From positions 1 through 23,158 of the forward strand of contig CAMLDO010000033.1 in NCBI GenBank assembly GCA_946478865.1: a stretch of DNA of 23,158 nt, given 5' to 3'. Source of the DNA: an uncultured Methylobacillus sp. Its GTDB lineage: Bacteria; Pseudomonadota; Gammaproteobacteria; Burkholderiales; Methylophilaceae. The notes beneath the pieces are model-generated. The model was not told the DNA's origin, made no database searches, and saw nothing but the letters and a program-made list of their open reading frames with translations. The translations under genes were made by a program, and so were the position numbers. This document shows, in pieces, positions 1 through 5,688 of this stretch; the first letter of the stretch is position 1, and every line of letters begins with the position of its first letter.

Positions 1-883
1 TCACCGTCATGATGCCCATGCCGTAGGTGCCGGCATCCGCCTTCACGATGACGAAAGGTTCCTGCTCCACACCGTATTCGCGGTATTTTGTCCGGATGCG
101 GGAGAGCAGGTCGGAGACCTGGGCAGCAAGGCAATCCTCGCCCACGCGCTCATGAAAATCGATCATGCCGCAGCTCGCGAACAGCGGATCGACCATCCAT
201 GGATCGATGCCGAGAAGTTCCGAGAATTCACGGGCGACGCGGGTATAGGCCGCGAAATGGCGCGACTTGCGGCGCACGGCCCAGCCTGCATGCAGCGGCG
301 GGATGAGCGACTGTTCGAGATCTTCGAGGATGGGAGGAATTCCGCCCGAGAGGTCGTTGTTGAGCAGGATCGCACAGGGGTCGAAATCATCCAGCACTAG
401 CCGGTTGCCTACGCGCTTTACCGGTTCGAGCACCAATTCGCCGCCGTGGGGCAGCGGAAGGCGTGTTACTTCGGTGATGTCGGGCGAGATGCTGCCGATG
501 CGTATCGTAAGCCCCGCCTGGCGCAGGATGTTGGTGAGAGCGGCGACGTTCTGCAGGTAGAAGGTATTCCGCGTATGGTTTTCGGGGATCAGCATGAAGC
601 GCTGCGCCGATGGGCATACTTTCTCTACCGCCGACATGGCGGCCTGCACGCAGAGCGGCAGGAAGTCGGGATTCAGGTTGTTGAAGCCACCCGGAAACAG
701 GTTGGTATCGACCGGTGCCAGTTTGAAGCCGGCATTGCGCAGGTCAACCGAGGCGTAGAACGGTGTGCCGTGTTCCAGCCATTGCGTGCGCAGCCAGTAT
801 TCGATGCGCGGCATGGCGTCGAGGATACGCTGTTCGAGTTCGAGGAGGGGGCCGTTGAGTGCGGTAGTAAGATGAGGGACCAT
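1..883 (-). CDS. gshA: Glutamate-cysteine ligase, betaproteobacterial/Acidithiobacillus type (3' end outside window)
   Basis: Predicted to make gamma-glutamylcysteine from glutamate and cysteine with ATP, the first step of glutathione synthesis, in the cytosol. About 294 codons are open from the ATG at 883 to the window edge with no stop; the family is about 430 residues, so the C-terminal third is missing. The translation starts MVPHLTTALNGPLLELEQRI and contains VDTNLFPGGFNNL near residue 50, LIPENHTRNTFY, and EPFVIVKADAGTYGMGIMTV at the edge, where the ATP-binding core begins. These stretches are typical of the short GshA family of betaproteobacteria and acidithiobacilli, not of E. coli GshA. 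I see no clear Shine-Dalgarno sequence. A TACAAT element at 893-898 sits only 9 bases from the ATG, so a very short leader is possible. gshB would be the expected next gene, outside the window. Family recognised from memory of motifs. Confidence 0.85.
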   Translation of the reverse strand, partial: MVPHLTTALNGPLLELEQRILDAMPRIEYWLRTQWLEHGTPFYASVDLRNAGFKLAPVDTNLFPGGFNNLNPDFLPLCVQAAMSAVEKVCPSAQRFMLIPENHTRNTFYLQNVAALTNILRQAGLTIRIGSISPDITEVTRLPLPHGGELVLEPVKRVGNRLVLDDFDPCAILLNNDLSGGIPPILEDLEQSLIPPLHAGWAVRRKSRHFAAYTRVAREFSELLGIDPWMVDPLFASCGMIDFHERVGEDCLAAQVSDLLSRIRTKYREYGVEQEPFVIVKADAGTYGMGIMTV

Positions 884-902
884 AGTCCGCTGATTGTAGC
901 GC

Positions 903-929
903 AAAAAAAAATGCGGGCCGAAGCCCGCT
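903..929 (-). terminator. Strong intrinsic terminator of the putative sRNA
   Basis: On the minus strand a perfect 6-bp GCGGGC/GCCCGC stem with a TTCG tetraloop (913-928) is followed by A and then nine Ts (911-903). On the plus strand the A-run precedes the hairpin, so termination works on the minus strand. There is no protein gene directly upstream, so it must end either an RNA gene or long read-through. It lies just ahead of gshA. Confidence 0.8.
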
Positions 930-980
930 GAGGGAGGAGAAGGAGAAAATGAAAACTGAGCATGTAAATCAGCAGTTTCA
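903..980 (-). ncRNA. Putative NtrC/sigma-54-dependent small regulatory RNA
   Basis: No protein gene explains this stretch, yet on the minus strand it has all the parts of a bacterial sRNA. A sigma-54 promoter (991-1006) predicts a start near 980. The first ~30 bases can fold into a stem (AAACTG with CAGTTT). A single-stranded pyrimidine tract follows (TTTTCTCCTTCTCCTCCCTC, about 929-948), which is complementary to strong ribosome-binding sites. A GC-rich hairpin and nine Us end it (903-929). The predicted transcript is about 77 nt. An NtrC-type box lies about 98 bp upstream of the start. NtrC/sigma-54-controlled sRNAs are known in Pseudomonas (NrsZ, NalA), but I cannot claim homology. By base pairing it could act on G-rich Shine-Dalgarno sequences, for example those of amtB (GGGGAGAA) and glnK (AGGAGA); this is inference. 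A short peptide ORF on the plus strand (949-1020) is the competing reading. Confidence 0.5.
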
Positions 981-990
981 GTTAGTTAAT

Positions 991-1006
991 AGCATTAAGC
1001 ATGCCA
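991..1006 (-). promoter_or_regulatory. Sigma-54 promoter of the putative sRNA
   Basis: TGGCATGCTTAATGCT on the minus strand has the invariant GG (1005-1004) and GC (993-992) separated by exactly 10 bases. It matches the sigma-54 consensus TGGCACG-N4-TTGCW at 10 of 12 defined positions. Transcription would start near 980, directly at the 5' hairpin of the predicted RNA. An AT-rich TAATAT at 1010-1015 could instead be a sigma-70 -10 element, but its -35 match is poor. Confidence 0.55.
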
Positions 1007-1069
1007 GAGATATTATTTGATAATAAACAGTATGTTATGGAATCCATGCTTCTTATGGAGCCAGCCCGC

Positions 1070-1086
1070 TGCACAGGACTGGTGCA
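1070..1086. promoter_or_regulatory. NtrC-type enhancer box between the putative sRNA and the XRE regulator gene
   Basis: TGCACAGGACTGGTGCA is a 17-bp dyad that matches the enterobacterial NtrC consensus TGCACC-N5-GGTGCA at 11 of 12 positions. Its centre (1078) is about 98 bp upstream of the predicted sRNA start, a normal distance for a bacterial enhancer-binding protein. It is also about 105 bp upstream of a weaker sigma-54-like element facing the other way (1157-1172). Confidence 0.5.
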
Positions 1087-1156
1087 GAAATGCATCAAAA
1101 GTGCTGGATTGAAATCACACGCATGATTGAGCTGTTTCGCCCGGACAGCGATGGGG

Positions 1157-1172
1157 TGGCTCCAAATTGGCT
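1157..1172 (+). promoter_or_regulatory. Weak sigma-54-like element ahead of the XRE-cupin gene
   Basis: TGGCTCCAAATTGGCT has the required GG-N10-GC spacing and 9 of 12 consensus positions, but carries TGGC instead of TTGC at -12. The start would be near 1183, giving a 49-nt leader for the ATG at 1232. Such 9/12 matches occur by chance, so this is tentative. Its position opposite the shared NtrC box is the only extra support. Confidence 0.22.
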
Positions 1173-1231
1173 GTTTCTTCTCGATTCTTCATGTGTTTAA
1201 CTCTTTTTCTTTCTGTGAAACAATCGCGCCC

Positions 1232-1837
1232 ATGAGCGAAAAAGAACCCAAACCCCTCGAGCATTATCTCGGTAATGCAATCCGCGATTTGCGCACCCAG
1301 CACGAGCTGACCATTGCAGAAGTCTCGGAGCGCGCCGGCATCAGTCGCGGCATGCTTTCCAAGATCGAAAATGCCCAGACGGCCACCAGCCTCGATACGC
1401 TGGAGCAGGTTGCGAATGCGCTGGGTGTAACCTTGGCCCATCTGTTCCGCAATTACGGTCAGCCGCAAGGAGGCGCGCAGCTGGTCAAGAGCAATGAGGG
1501 CATGGAAGTTGTGCGGCGCGGCACCAAACGCGGGCATACCTATCATCTGCTGGCTTACGACCAGGGGCCGCACAAGACTTTCGAACCTTTTCTCATCACG
1601 CTGCAGGATGCCGGCGAAGAGTTCGGGCCTTTCGAGCACCCCGGCACTGAATTCATCCACATGCTGGAAGGCGTGCTGGAATATCGTGTGGGGAATGAAA
1701 CCTACATGCTGGAACCGGGAGATTCGCTTACTTTCCGCGGCGAAATTCCGCATCGGCCGGAGAAGCTTCATGGAACGCCGATTCGTTTTCTTTCCATCAT
1801 CCATTACGACCACCCCGAGGACATGAAGGGTGAGTGA
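1232..1837 (+). CDS. XRE-family transcriptional regulator with C-terminal cupin domain (PuuR-like architecture)
   Basis: A predicted cytosolic DNA-binding regulator of 201 residues. Residues 16-70 form a Cro/CI-type helix-turn-helix (TIAEVSERAGISRGMLSKIE is the recognition region). Residues about 117-190 form a cupin barrel with HPGTEFIHMLEG and PGDSLTFRGEIPH, a fold that in relatives such as PuuR senses a small ligand. I chose the ATG at 1232 because the HTH begins about 15 residues later, as is usual. An in-frame ATG at 1127 would add 35 unrelated residues and would begin upstream of the putative promoter. No good Shine-Dalgarno sequence is visible. The stop codon overlaps the GTG start of the next gene, so the two are translationally coupled. 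The ligand and targets cannot be read from the sequence. The neighbouring acetyltransferase is a natural candidate partner, and an NtrC-type box upstream hints at nitrogen control. Confidence 0.85.
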   Translation: MSEKEPKPLEHYLGNAIRDLRTQHELTIAEVSERAGISRGMLSKIENAQTATSLDTLEQVANALGVTLAHLFRNYGQPQGGAQLVKSNEGMEVVRRGTKRGHTYHLLAYDQGPHKTFEPFLITLQDAGEEFGPFEHPGTEFIHMLEGVLEYRVGNETYMLEPGDSLTFRGEIPHRPEKLHGTPIRFLSIIHYDHPEDMKGE

Positions 1838-2294
1838 TGCCTGCGTTTGCACGCCGGCCACCCCAGAGGATGTGCCGCAACTGGTGCAACTGCTGAATAT
1901 TCTTTTCGGTATCGAACAGGATTTCCGCGCCGATCCGGAGAAGCAGGAACGAGGGCTGCGGAAGCTGCTCGCGACGCCTGAAAATGCAGTGATCATGACG
2001 GCCCGGGATGCTCACGGCAATGTAATCGGCATGGTAAGCGCGCAACTGGTGATTTCCACGGCCGAAGGCGCTTATTCCGCCTGGATAGAGGATATGGTGA
2101 TCGCGGAAGGCTGGCGCACTCAAGGCATAGGTCGGCGATTGCTGTCCTCTGCACTGGATTGGGCGCGATCCCGAGGTGCGACGCGTGCCCAGTTGCTGGT
2201 GGACCTCGATAACGAACCGGCATTGGGGTATTACGATCATCTCGGCTGGCAAGCGACCCGCCTTGGTGCCCGCCGCATTTCTCTCCAGTCCTGA
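1830..2294 (+). CDS. GNAT-family N-acetyltransferase
   Basis: A 154-residue protein that should transfer an acetyl group from acetyl-CoA to an amine or N-terminus; the substrate is unknown. The acetyl-CoA pyrophosphate-binding loop is clear at residues 96-104 (RTQGIGRRL), after the beta-strand IEDMVIAEGW. The C-terminal part has NEPALGYYDHLGW, the usual last GNAT motif. The start is GTG at 1830, inside the end of the XRE-cupin gene (overlap GTGAGTGA). The pairing of a cupin regulator with a GNAT enzyme suggests that the regulator senses the substrate or product. Convergent with amtB, with a shared hairpin between them. Confidence 0.85.
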   Translation: MSDACVCTPATPEDVPQLVQLLNILFGIEQDFRADPEKQERGLRKLLATPENAVIMTARDAHGNVIGMVSAQLVISTAEGAYSAWIEDMVIAEGWRTQGIGRRLLSSALDWARSRGATRAQLLVDLDNEPALGYYDHLGWQATRLGARRISLQS

Positions 2295-2334
2295 TTTTTC
2301 CTGCCTCCGCCTTCTGCGATCTGGTTTGGAAGGC

Positions 2335-2366
2335 AATAAAAAAGCGGGCGCTTTCGCGCCCGCTTT
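2335..2366 (-). terminator. Intrinsic terminator after amtB (convergent with the GNAT gene)
   Basis: An 11-bp perfect stem, AAAGCGGGCGC/GCGCCCGCTTT, with a TTTC loop (2341-2366). On the minus strand it is followed by a T-rich tract (2343-2335), ending the porin-glnK-amtB cluster. On the plus strand only three Ts follow, but it may work weakly for the GNAT gene too. Confidence 0.85.
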
Positions 2367-2393
2367 GTCATGCTGCTTCAGCTACCGAACAGC

Positions 2394-3917
2394 TTAGTAG
2401 TTGTAAGCACGCTCGCCATGGTCGGTGGTGTCCAGACCTTCGCGTTCCGCTTCTTCCGGTACGCGCAGACCGATCACGATATCGACGATCTTGTAGGCGA
2501 TGAAGGAGACCACTGCGGACCAGACGATCGCGGTCAGCACAGCCTGGGTCTGGATCCAGACCTGGCCAGCCATGTCGAACTCGGCTGCAGCGTTGGCCAC
2601 ATAGTCGTACCAGCTGGTGCCGCCCAGGGACGGGCTGGCGAACACGCCGGTTGCGATCGCACCGAAGATACCGCCGATGGCGTGGACACCGAAGACGTCC
2701 AGTGCATCGTCGTAGCCGAGCATGTACTTCACCTTGGCGACGAAGAAGTAGCACAGCGGGGAGACCAGCAGGCCGATCACGATGGCGCCCATCGGGCCGA
2801 CGAAGCCGCAAGCCGGGGTGATGGCAACAAGGCCAGCCACCGCACCGGATGCCGCACCCAGCATGGAAGGCTTGCTCTTGCCGAACCACTCGATCAGTAC
2901 CCAGGACAAGGTGGCTGCGCCGGTGGCGACCATGGTGTTCAGGAATACCATGGAGGTCAGGCCGTTGGCTTCCAGGTTGGAGCCGGCGTTGAAACCGAAC
3001 CAGCCCACCCACAGCATGGCAGCGCCCACCATGGTCAGCGTCATGCTGTGCGGATGCAGTGCTTCCTTGCCGTAACCGAGACGTTTGCCCAGCATCAGTG
3101 CGCCCACCAGGCCGGCAACACCGGCGTTGATGTGAACGACCGTACCGCCTGCGAAGTCGAGCGCACCCTTCTGGAACAGCCAGCCAGCGGTTGCAGTCGC
3201 AGCCGCACCGGCTTCAGCAGAGGTGTAGGCATCCGGACCTGCCCAGTACCACACCATGTGAGCGATCGGCAGGTAGGAGAAGGTGAACCACAGCACCATG
3301 AACAGCAGCACGGCGGAGAACTTCATGCGCTCGGCAAAGGCACCGATGATCAGCGCCGGAGTGATGGCGGCAAAGGTCAGCTGGAACACGATGTACACGT
3401 ATTCCGGGATGACCACGCCCTTGCTCCAGGTCGCGGCGACGGATTCCGGAGTCACGCCAGCCAGGAAGGCCTTGGAGAGGCTGCCGAAGAAGGCGTTGCC
3501 CTCGGTGAAGGCGACGCTATAGCCATACAGGGCCCACAGCACGCCGAGCAGCGAGAAGATCACGAAGACCTGCATCAGCACGGACAGCATGTTCTTGGAA
3601 CGCACCATGCCGCCGTAGAACAGTGCCAGGCCAGGGATGGTCATCAGTGTGACCAGAGCGGTTGCGACCAGCATCCATGCGGTATCGCCCTTGTCCGGAG
3701 TCGGAGCCGGGGCGGCCGCCGCTTCGGCCGGTGCAGCTTCTGCAGGAGTGGCAGCCGGAGCAGCCTCGGCGGGAGCCGCTTCAGCAGCAGGCGCCGGAGC
3801 GGCTTCGGTAGTGGCGGCCGGAGCAGCAGCATCCGGCACGGCAGCCTCTTCGGCGAAGACCAGGCCGCCAAAGCCCAGCGCGCCGATCAAGGCGAACATC
3901 GACAAAATACGCTTCAT
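2394..3917 (-). CDS. amtB: Ammonium transporter AmtB with signal peptide and long Ala/Pro-rich N-terminal linker
   Basis: An inner-membrane ammonium channel, 507 residues. The start ATG at 3917 follows the ribosome-binding site AAGGGGAG. Residues 1-22 are a cleavable signal peptide (ending VFA). Residues 23-74 are almost only Ala, Pro, Glu and Thr with repeated AAPAEAAPA units. The channel starts at about residue 75 (DKGDTAWMLVATALV, IPGLALFYGGMVRSKN). The two pore histidines lie in GGTVVHINAG and DALDVFGVHAIGGIFG, as in all active Amt proteins. The C-terminal tail PEEAEREGLDTTDHGERAYNY is the conserved cytoplasmic segment that contacts GlnK. The gene starts 13 bases after glnK, the standard pairing. 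Expression is probably from the sigma-54/NtrC promoter upstream of the porin. The linker is longer than in most AmtB proteins I know. Confidence 0.95.
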   Translation of the reverse strand: MKRILSMFALIGALGFGGLVFAEEAAVPDAAAPAATTEAAPAPAAEAAPAEAAPAATPAEAAPAEAAAAPAPTPDKGDTAWMLVATALVTLMTIPGLALFYGGMVRSKNMLSVLMQVFVIFSLLGVLWALYGYSVAFTEGNAFFGSLSKAFLAGVTPESVAATWSKGVVIPEYVYIVFQLTFAAITPALIIGAFAERMKFSAVLLFMVLWFTFSYLPIAHMVWYWAGPDAYTSAEAGAAATATAGWLFQKGALDFAGGTVVHINAGVAGLVGALMLGKRLGYGKEALHPHSMTLTMVGAAMLWVGWFGFNAGSNLEANGLTSMVFLNTMVATGAATLSWVLIEWFGKSKPSMLGAASGAVAGLVAITPACGFVGPMGAIVIGLLVSPLCYFFVAKVKYMLGYDDALDVFGVHAIGGIFGAIATGVFASPSLGGTSWYDYVANAAAEFDMAGQVWIQTQAVLTAIVWSAVVSFIAYKIVDIVIGLRVPEEAEREGLDTTDHGERAYNY

Positions 3918-3930
3918 GAGTGTTCTCCCC

Positions 3931-4269
<339 letters not shown>

Positions 4270-4343
4270 TTAAGTCTCCTGTTATAGAGTAGTTATTGGA
4301 TGCGGACCGCTGTATGGCAGCCCGCAGCCGGTTGCCACAAAAA

Positions 4344-5135
4344 TTAGAACAGCTTCTGAACGAAGACGGTGAATTGGCCATCACGCATTTCTGTCGGCCA
4401 GAAATCCTTGTCGGCATTGTTGTCGGTCCAGTAGCCGCCCAGCTTGACGCCATTGCTCCAAGCCTTGGTCAGGCCGACCTTCCAGTCTTCGTAATCGTAC
4501 TCGTCGTTGTCGACACCGCCGACTTCGCCGTCGAACTGGAAGCTACCGACATGCAGGTTGACAGTGAGACCGGTCTCGCCCAGAGGAATGTCGGCGTTGG
4601 CTTCCCAATACAGAGTACCTTGGGCATCATCGAAACCCCAGGCTTCATCGGAAGCGGTGTAGGAAAGCTTGACGTTGGCCCACTTGTAGCTCAAAGCGCC
4701 ATAGACTTCGGTTGCATCCGTATCAGGAGCGCCGCTGGCAGAAGTACCCGGATACAGGTATTGCAGCACGCCGACGTTATAGCCAATGCCGGTCTCGCCG
4801 ATAGTATTGGCAAAACCGCCATAAAGATCGAGTTCCAGGCTATTGGAATCCATGTAACCATAGTCTTTGGTCCAGGTCACATTGGAAGCCCAGGTGCCTG
4901 CATAGAAACCGCTGGAGTGGGCATAGTCCACACCGCCTTGCAGCGCCGCAGCTTCATCGGTTTGGGTCATGCCGCGCCAGACATACTGGCTGAACAGGCC
5001 GATGTTATAGGTAACGGTATGGGGAGATGCCGGTTCGGCGGCTGCAGGAGCTGCGGCTGCTTCTTCGGCAAGCGCCATGCCCGGTGTGATGAAGCCAGCA
5101 CCCAGCAAAGCGGCTAACAGGATTGATTTACGCAT
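4344..5135 (-). CDS. TorF-family putative outer-membrane porin, nitrogen-regulated
   Basis: A 263-residue predicted outer-membrane beta-barrel. Residues 1-23 are a signal peptide (MRKSILLAALLGAGFITPGM then ALA). An Ala/Glu/Pro linker covers about 24-38. The body alternates short aromatic beta-strands and loops, starting VTYNIGLFSQYVWRGMTQTD, which is typical of the TorF/gcw_chp porin family. The chain ends in Phe (FVQKLF), as is usual for substrates of the Bam assembly machinery. The start ATG at 5135 follows AAAGGGTG. A textbook sigma-54 promoter lies 52-66 bases upstream, with two NtrC boxes beyond it. Being first in a cluster with glnK and amtB, it may let ammonium or a small organic nitrogen source cross the outer membrane; that role is inference. 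Confidence 0.8.
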   Translation of the reverse strand: MRKSILLAALLGAGFITPGMALAEEAAAAPAAAEPASPHTVTYNIGLFSQYVWRGMTQTDEAAALQGGVDYAHSSGFYAGTWASNVTWTKDYGYMDSNSLELDLYGGFANTIGETGIGYNVGVLQYLYPGTSASGAPDTDATEVYGALSYKWANVKLSYTASDEAWGFDDAQGTLYWEANADIPLGETGLTVNLHVGSFQFDGEVGGVDNDEYDYEDWKVGLTKAWSNGVKLGGYWTDNNADKDFWPTEMRDGQFTVFVQKLF

Positions 5136-5186
5136 AGTGCACCCTTTCAGTTGGAACGAATGAAGAAAACAAGCACCAAACTCCAA

Positions 5187-5201
5187 GCAACACTCGTGCC
5201 A
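5187..5201 (-). promoter_or_regulatory. Sigma-54 promoter of the porin-glnK-amtB cluster
   Basis: TGGCACGAGTGTTGC on the minus strand (GTGCCA 5196-5201 and GCAA 5187-5190 as seen on the plus strand) is a perfect match to TGGCAC-N5-TTGC with the GG-N10-GC spacing. It is followed by TT, as preferred. Transcription would start near 5176, leaving a leader of about 40 nt before the porin ATG. Confidence 0.9.
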
Positions 5202-5295
5202 GTAAAATTCCGCCAATCCCGGCTGAAAGTGTCACCCAAAGAAGACGGGATTTACACGAATTTGTAATTTTCTTTTAATATCAATTGGATAATGA

Positions 5296-5310
5296 GCACC
5301 GATGTGGTGC
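5296..5310. promoter_or_regulatory. NtrC-binding box (strong)
   Basis: GCACCGATGTGGTGC is a perfect GCACC-N5-GGTGC dyad, the NtrC consensus. Its centre (5303) is about 127 bp upstream of the predicted sigma-54 start of the porin gene. It lies in the divergent region and about 64 bp ahead of ubiK. Confidence 0.85.
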
Positions 5311-5327
5311 GCTTCGAAAGCCTGCAT

Positions 5328-5342
5328 GCACCGGACATCTGC
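5328..5342. promoter_or_regulatory. Second, weaker NtrC-binding box
   Basis: GCACCGGACATCTGC keeps one perfect half-site and three of five bases of the other. Its centre (5335) is 32 bp from that of the strong box, i.e. three helical turns. This is the same spacing as the paired NtrC sites of the E. coli glnA enhancer, which allow cooperative binding. Confidence 0.5.
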
Positions 5343-5373
5343 TAGACTATGAGGCCGGATTAAAGGAAAGATG

Positions 5374-5613
5374 ATGTTGAATACGAAAATTATCGAAGAA
5401 ATATCAAGTAAAATCAGCGGGATGATGGCAAGTACGCCGGCGGCCGATCTGGAAAAGAATATTAATGCACTATTGCGGGGCATATTCACCAAATTGGAGC
5501 TTGTGACTCGCGAAGAATTCGATGTCCAGACGCAGGTTCTCCAACGGACTCGCGCGCAGCTGGAAACGCTGGAAAAACGCTTGGCCGAGCTGGAATCGCG
5601 CCAGCCGGAATAA
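5374..5613 (+). CDS. ubiK: Ubiquinone biosynthesis accessory factor UbiK (YqiC/BMFP family)
   Basis: A small 79-residue protein of the UbiK/BMFP family. In E. coli it binds UbiJ and helps aerobic ubiquinone synthesis in a soluble Ubi complex. The central signature LVTREEFDVQTQVLQRTR is diagnostic. It is followed by a heptad-like coiled coil (LETLEKRLAELESRQ) that mediates trimerisation. Two ATGs are adjacent (5371 and 5374). I prefer 5374 because the AAGGA site then sits 6 bases away, against 3, and because MLNTK resembles other family starts. Divergent from the porin; the NtrC boxes lie close upstream and could influence its promoter. Confidence 0.85.
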   Translation: MLNTKIIEEISSKISGMMASTPAADLEKNINALLRGIFTKLELVTREEFDVQTQVLQRTRAQLETLEKRLAELESRQPE

Positions 5614-5688
5614 GCAGCTTCGATTGGCAAGCAGTACGTTCCGTCGCAGGACGGAGTGAACACACTTGATAAAAAGAAAAACAAGAAT

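Noticed and set aside
1010..1031. A sigma-70 promoter (TAATAT with an ATAACA -35) for the putative sRNA.
   Set aside because: The -35 is weak, and the sigma-54 element just downstream fits better with the 5' hairpin and the NtrC box; it cannot be fully excluded.
1127..1231. An upstream ATG at 1127 that would extend the XRE-cupin protein by 35 residues.
   Set aside because: The added residues have no family resemblance, there is no ribosome-binding site, and the extension overlaps the likely promoter region.
4324..4337. Possible second sigma-54 promoter directly ahead of glnK (TGGCAACCGGCTGC, minus strand).
   Set aside because: The GG and GC are separated by 9 rather than 10 bases, which normally abolishes sigma-54 recognition. 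No NtrC box is seen close by.
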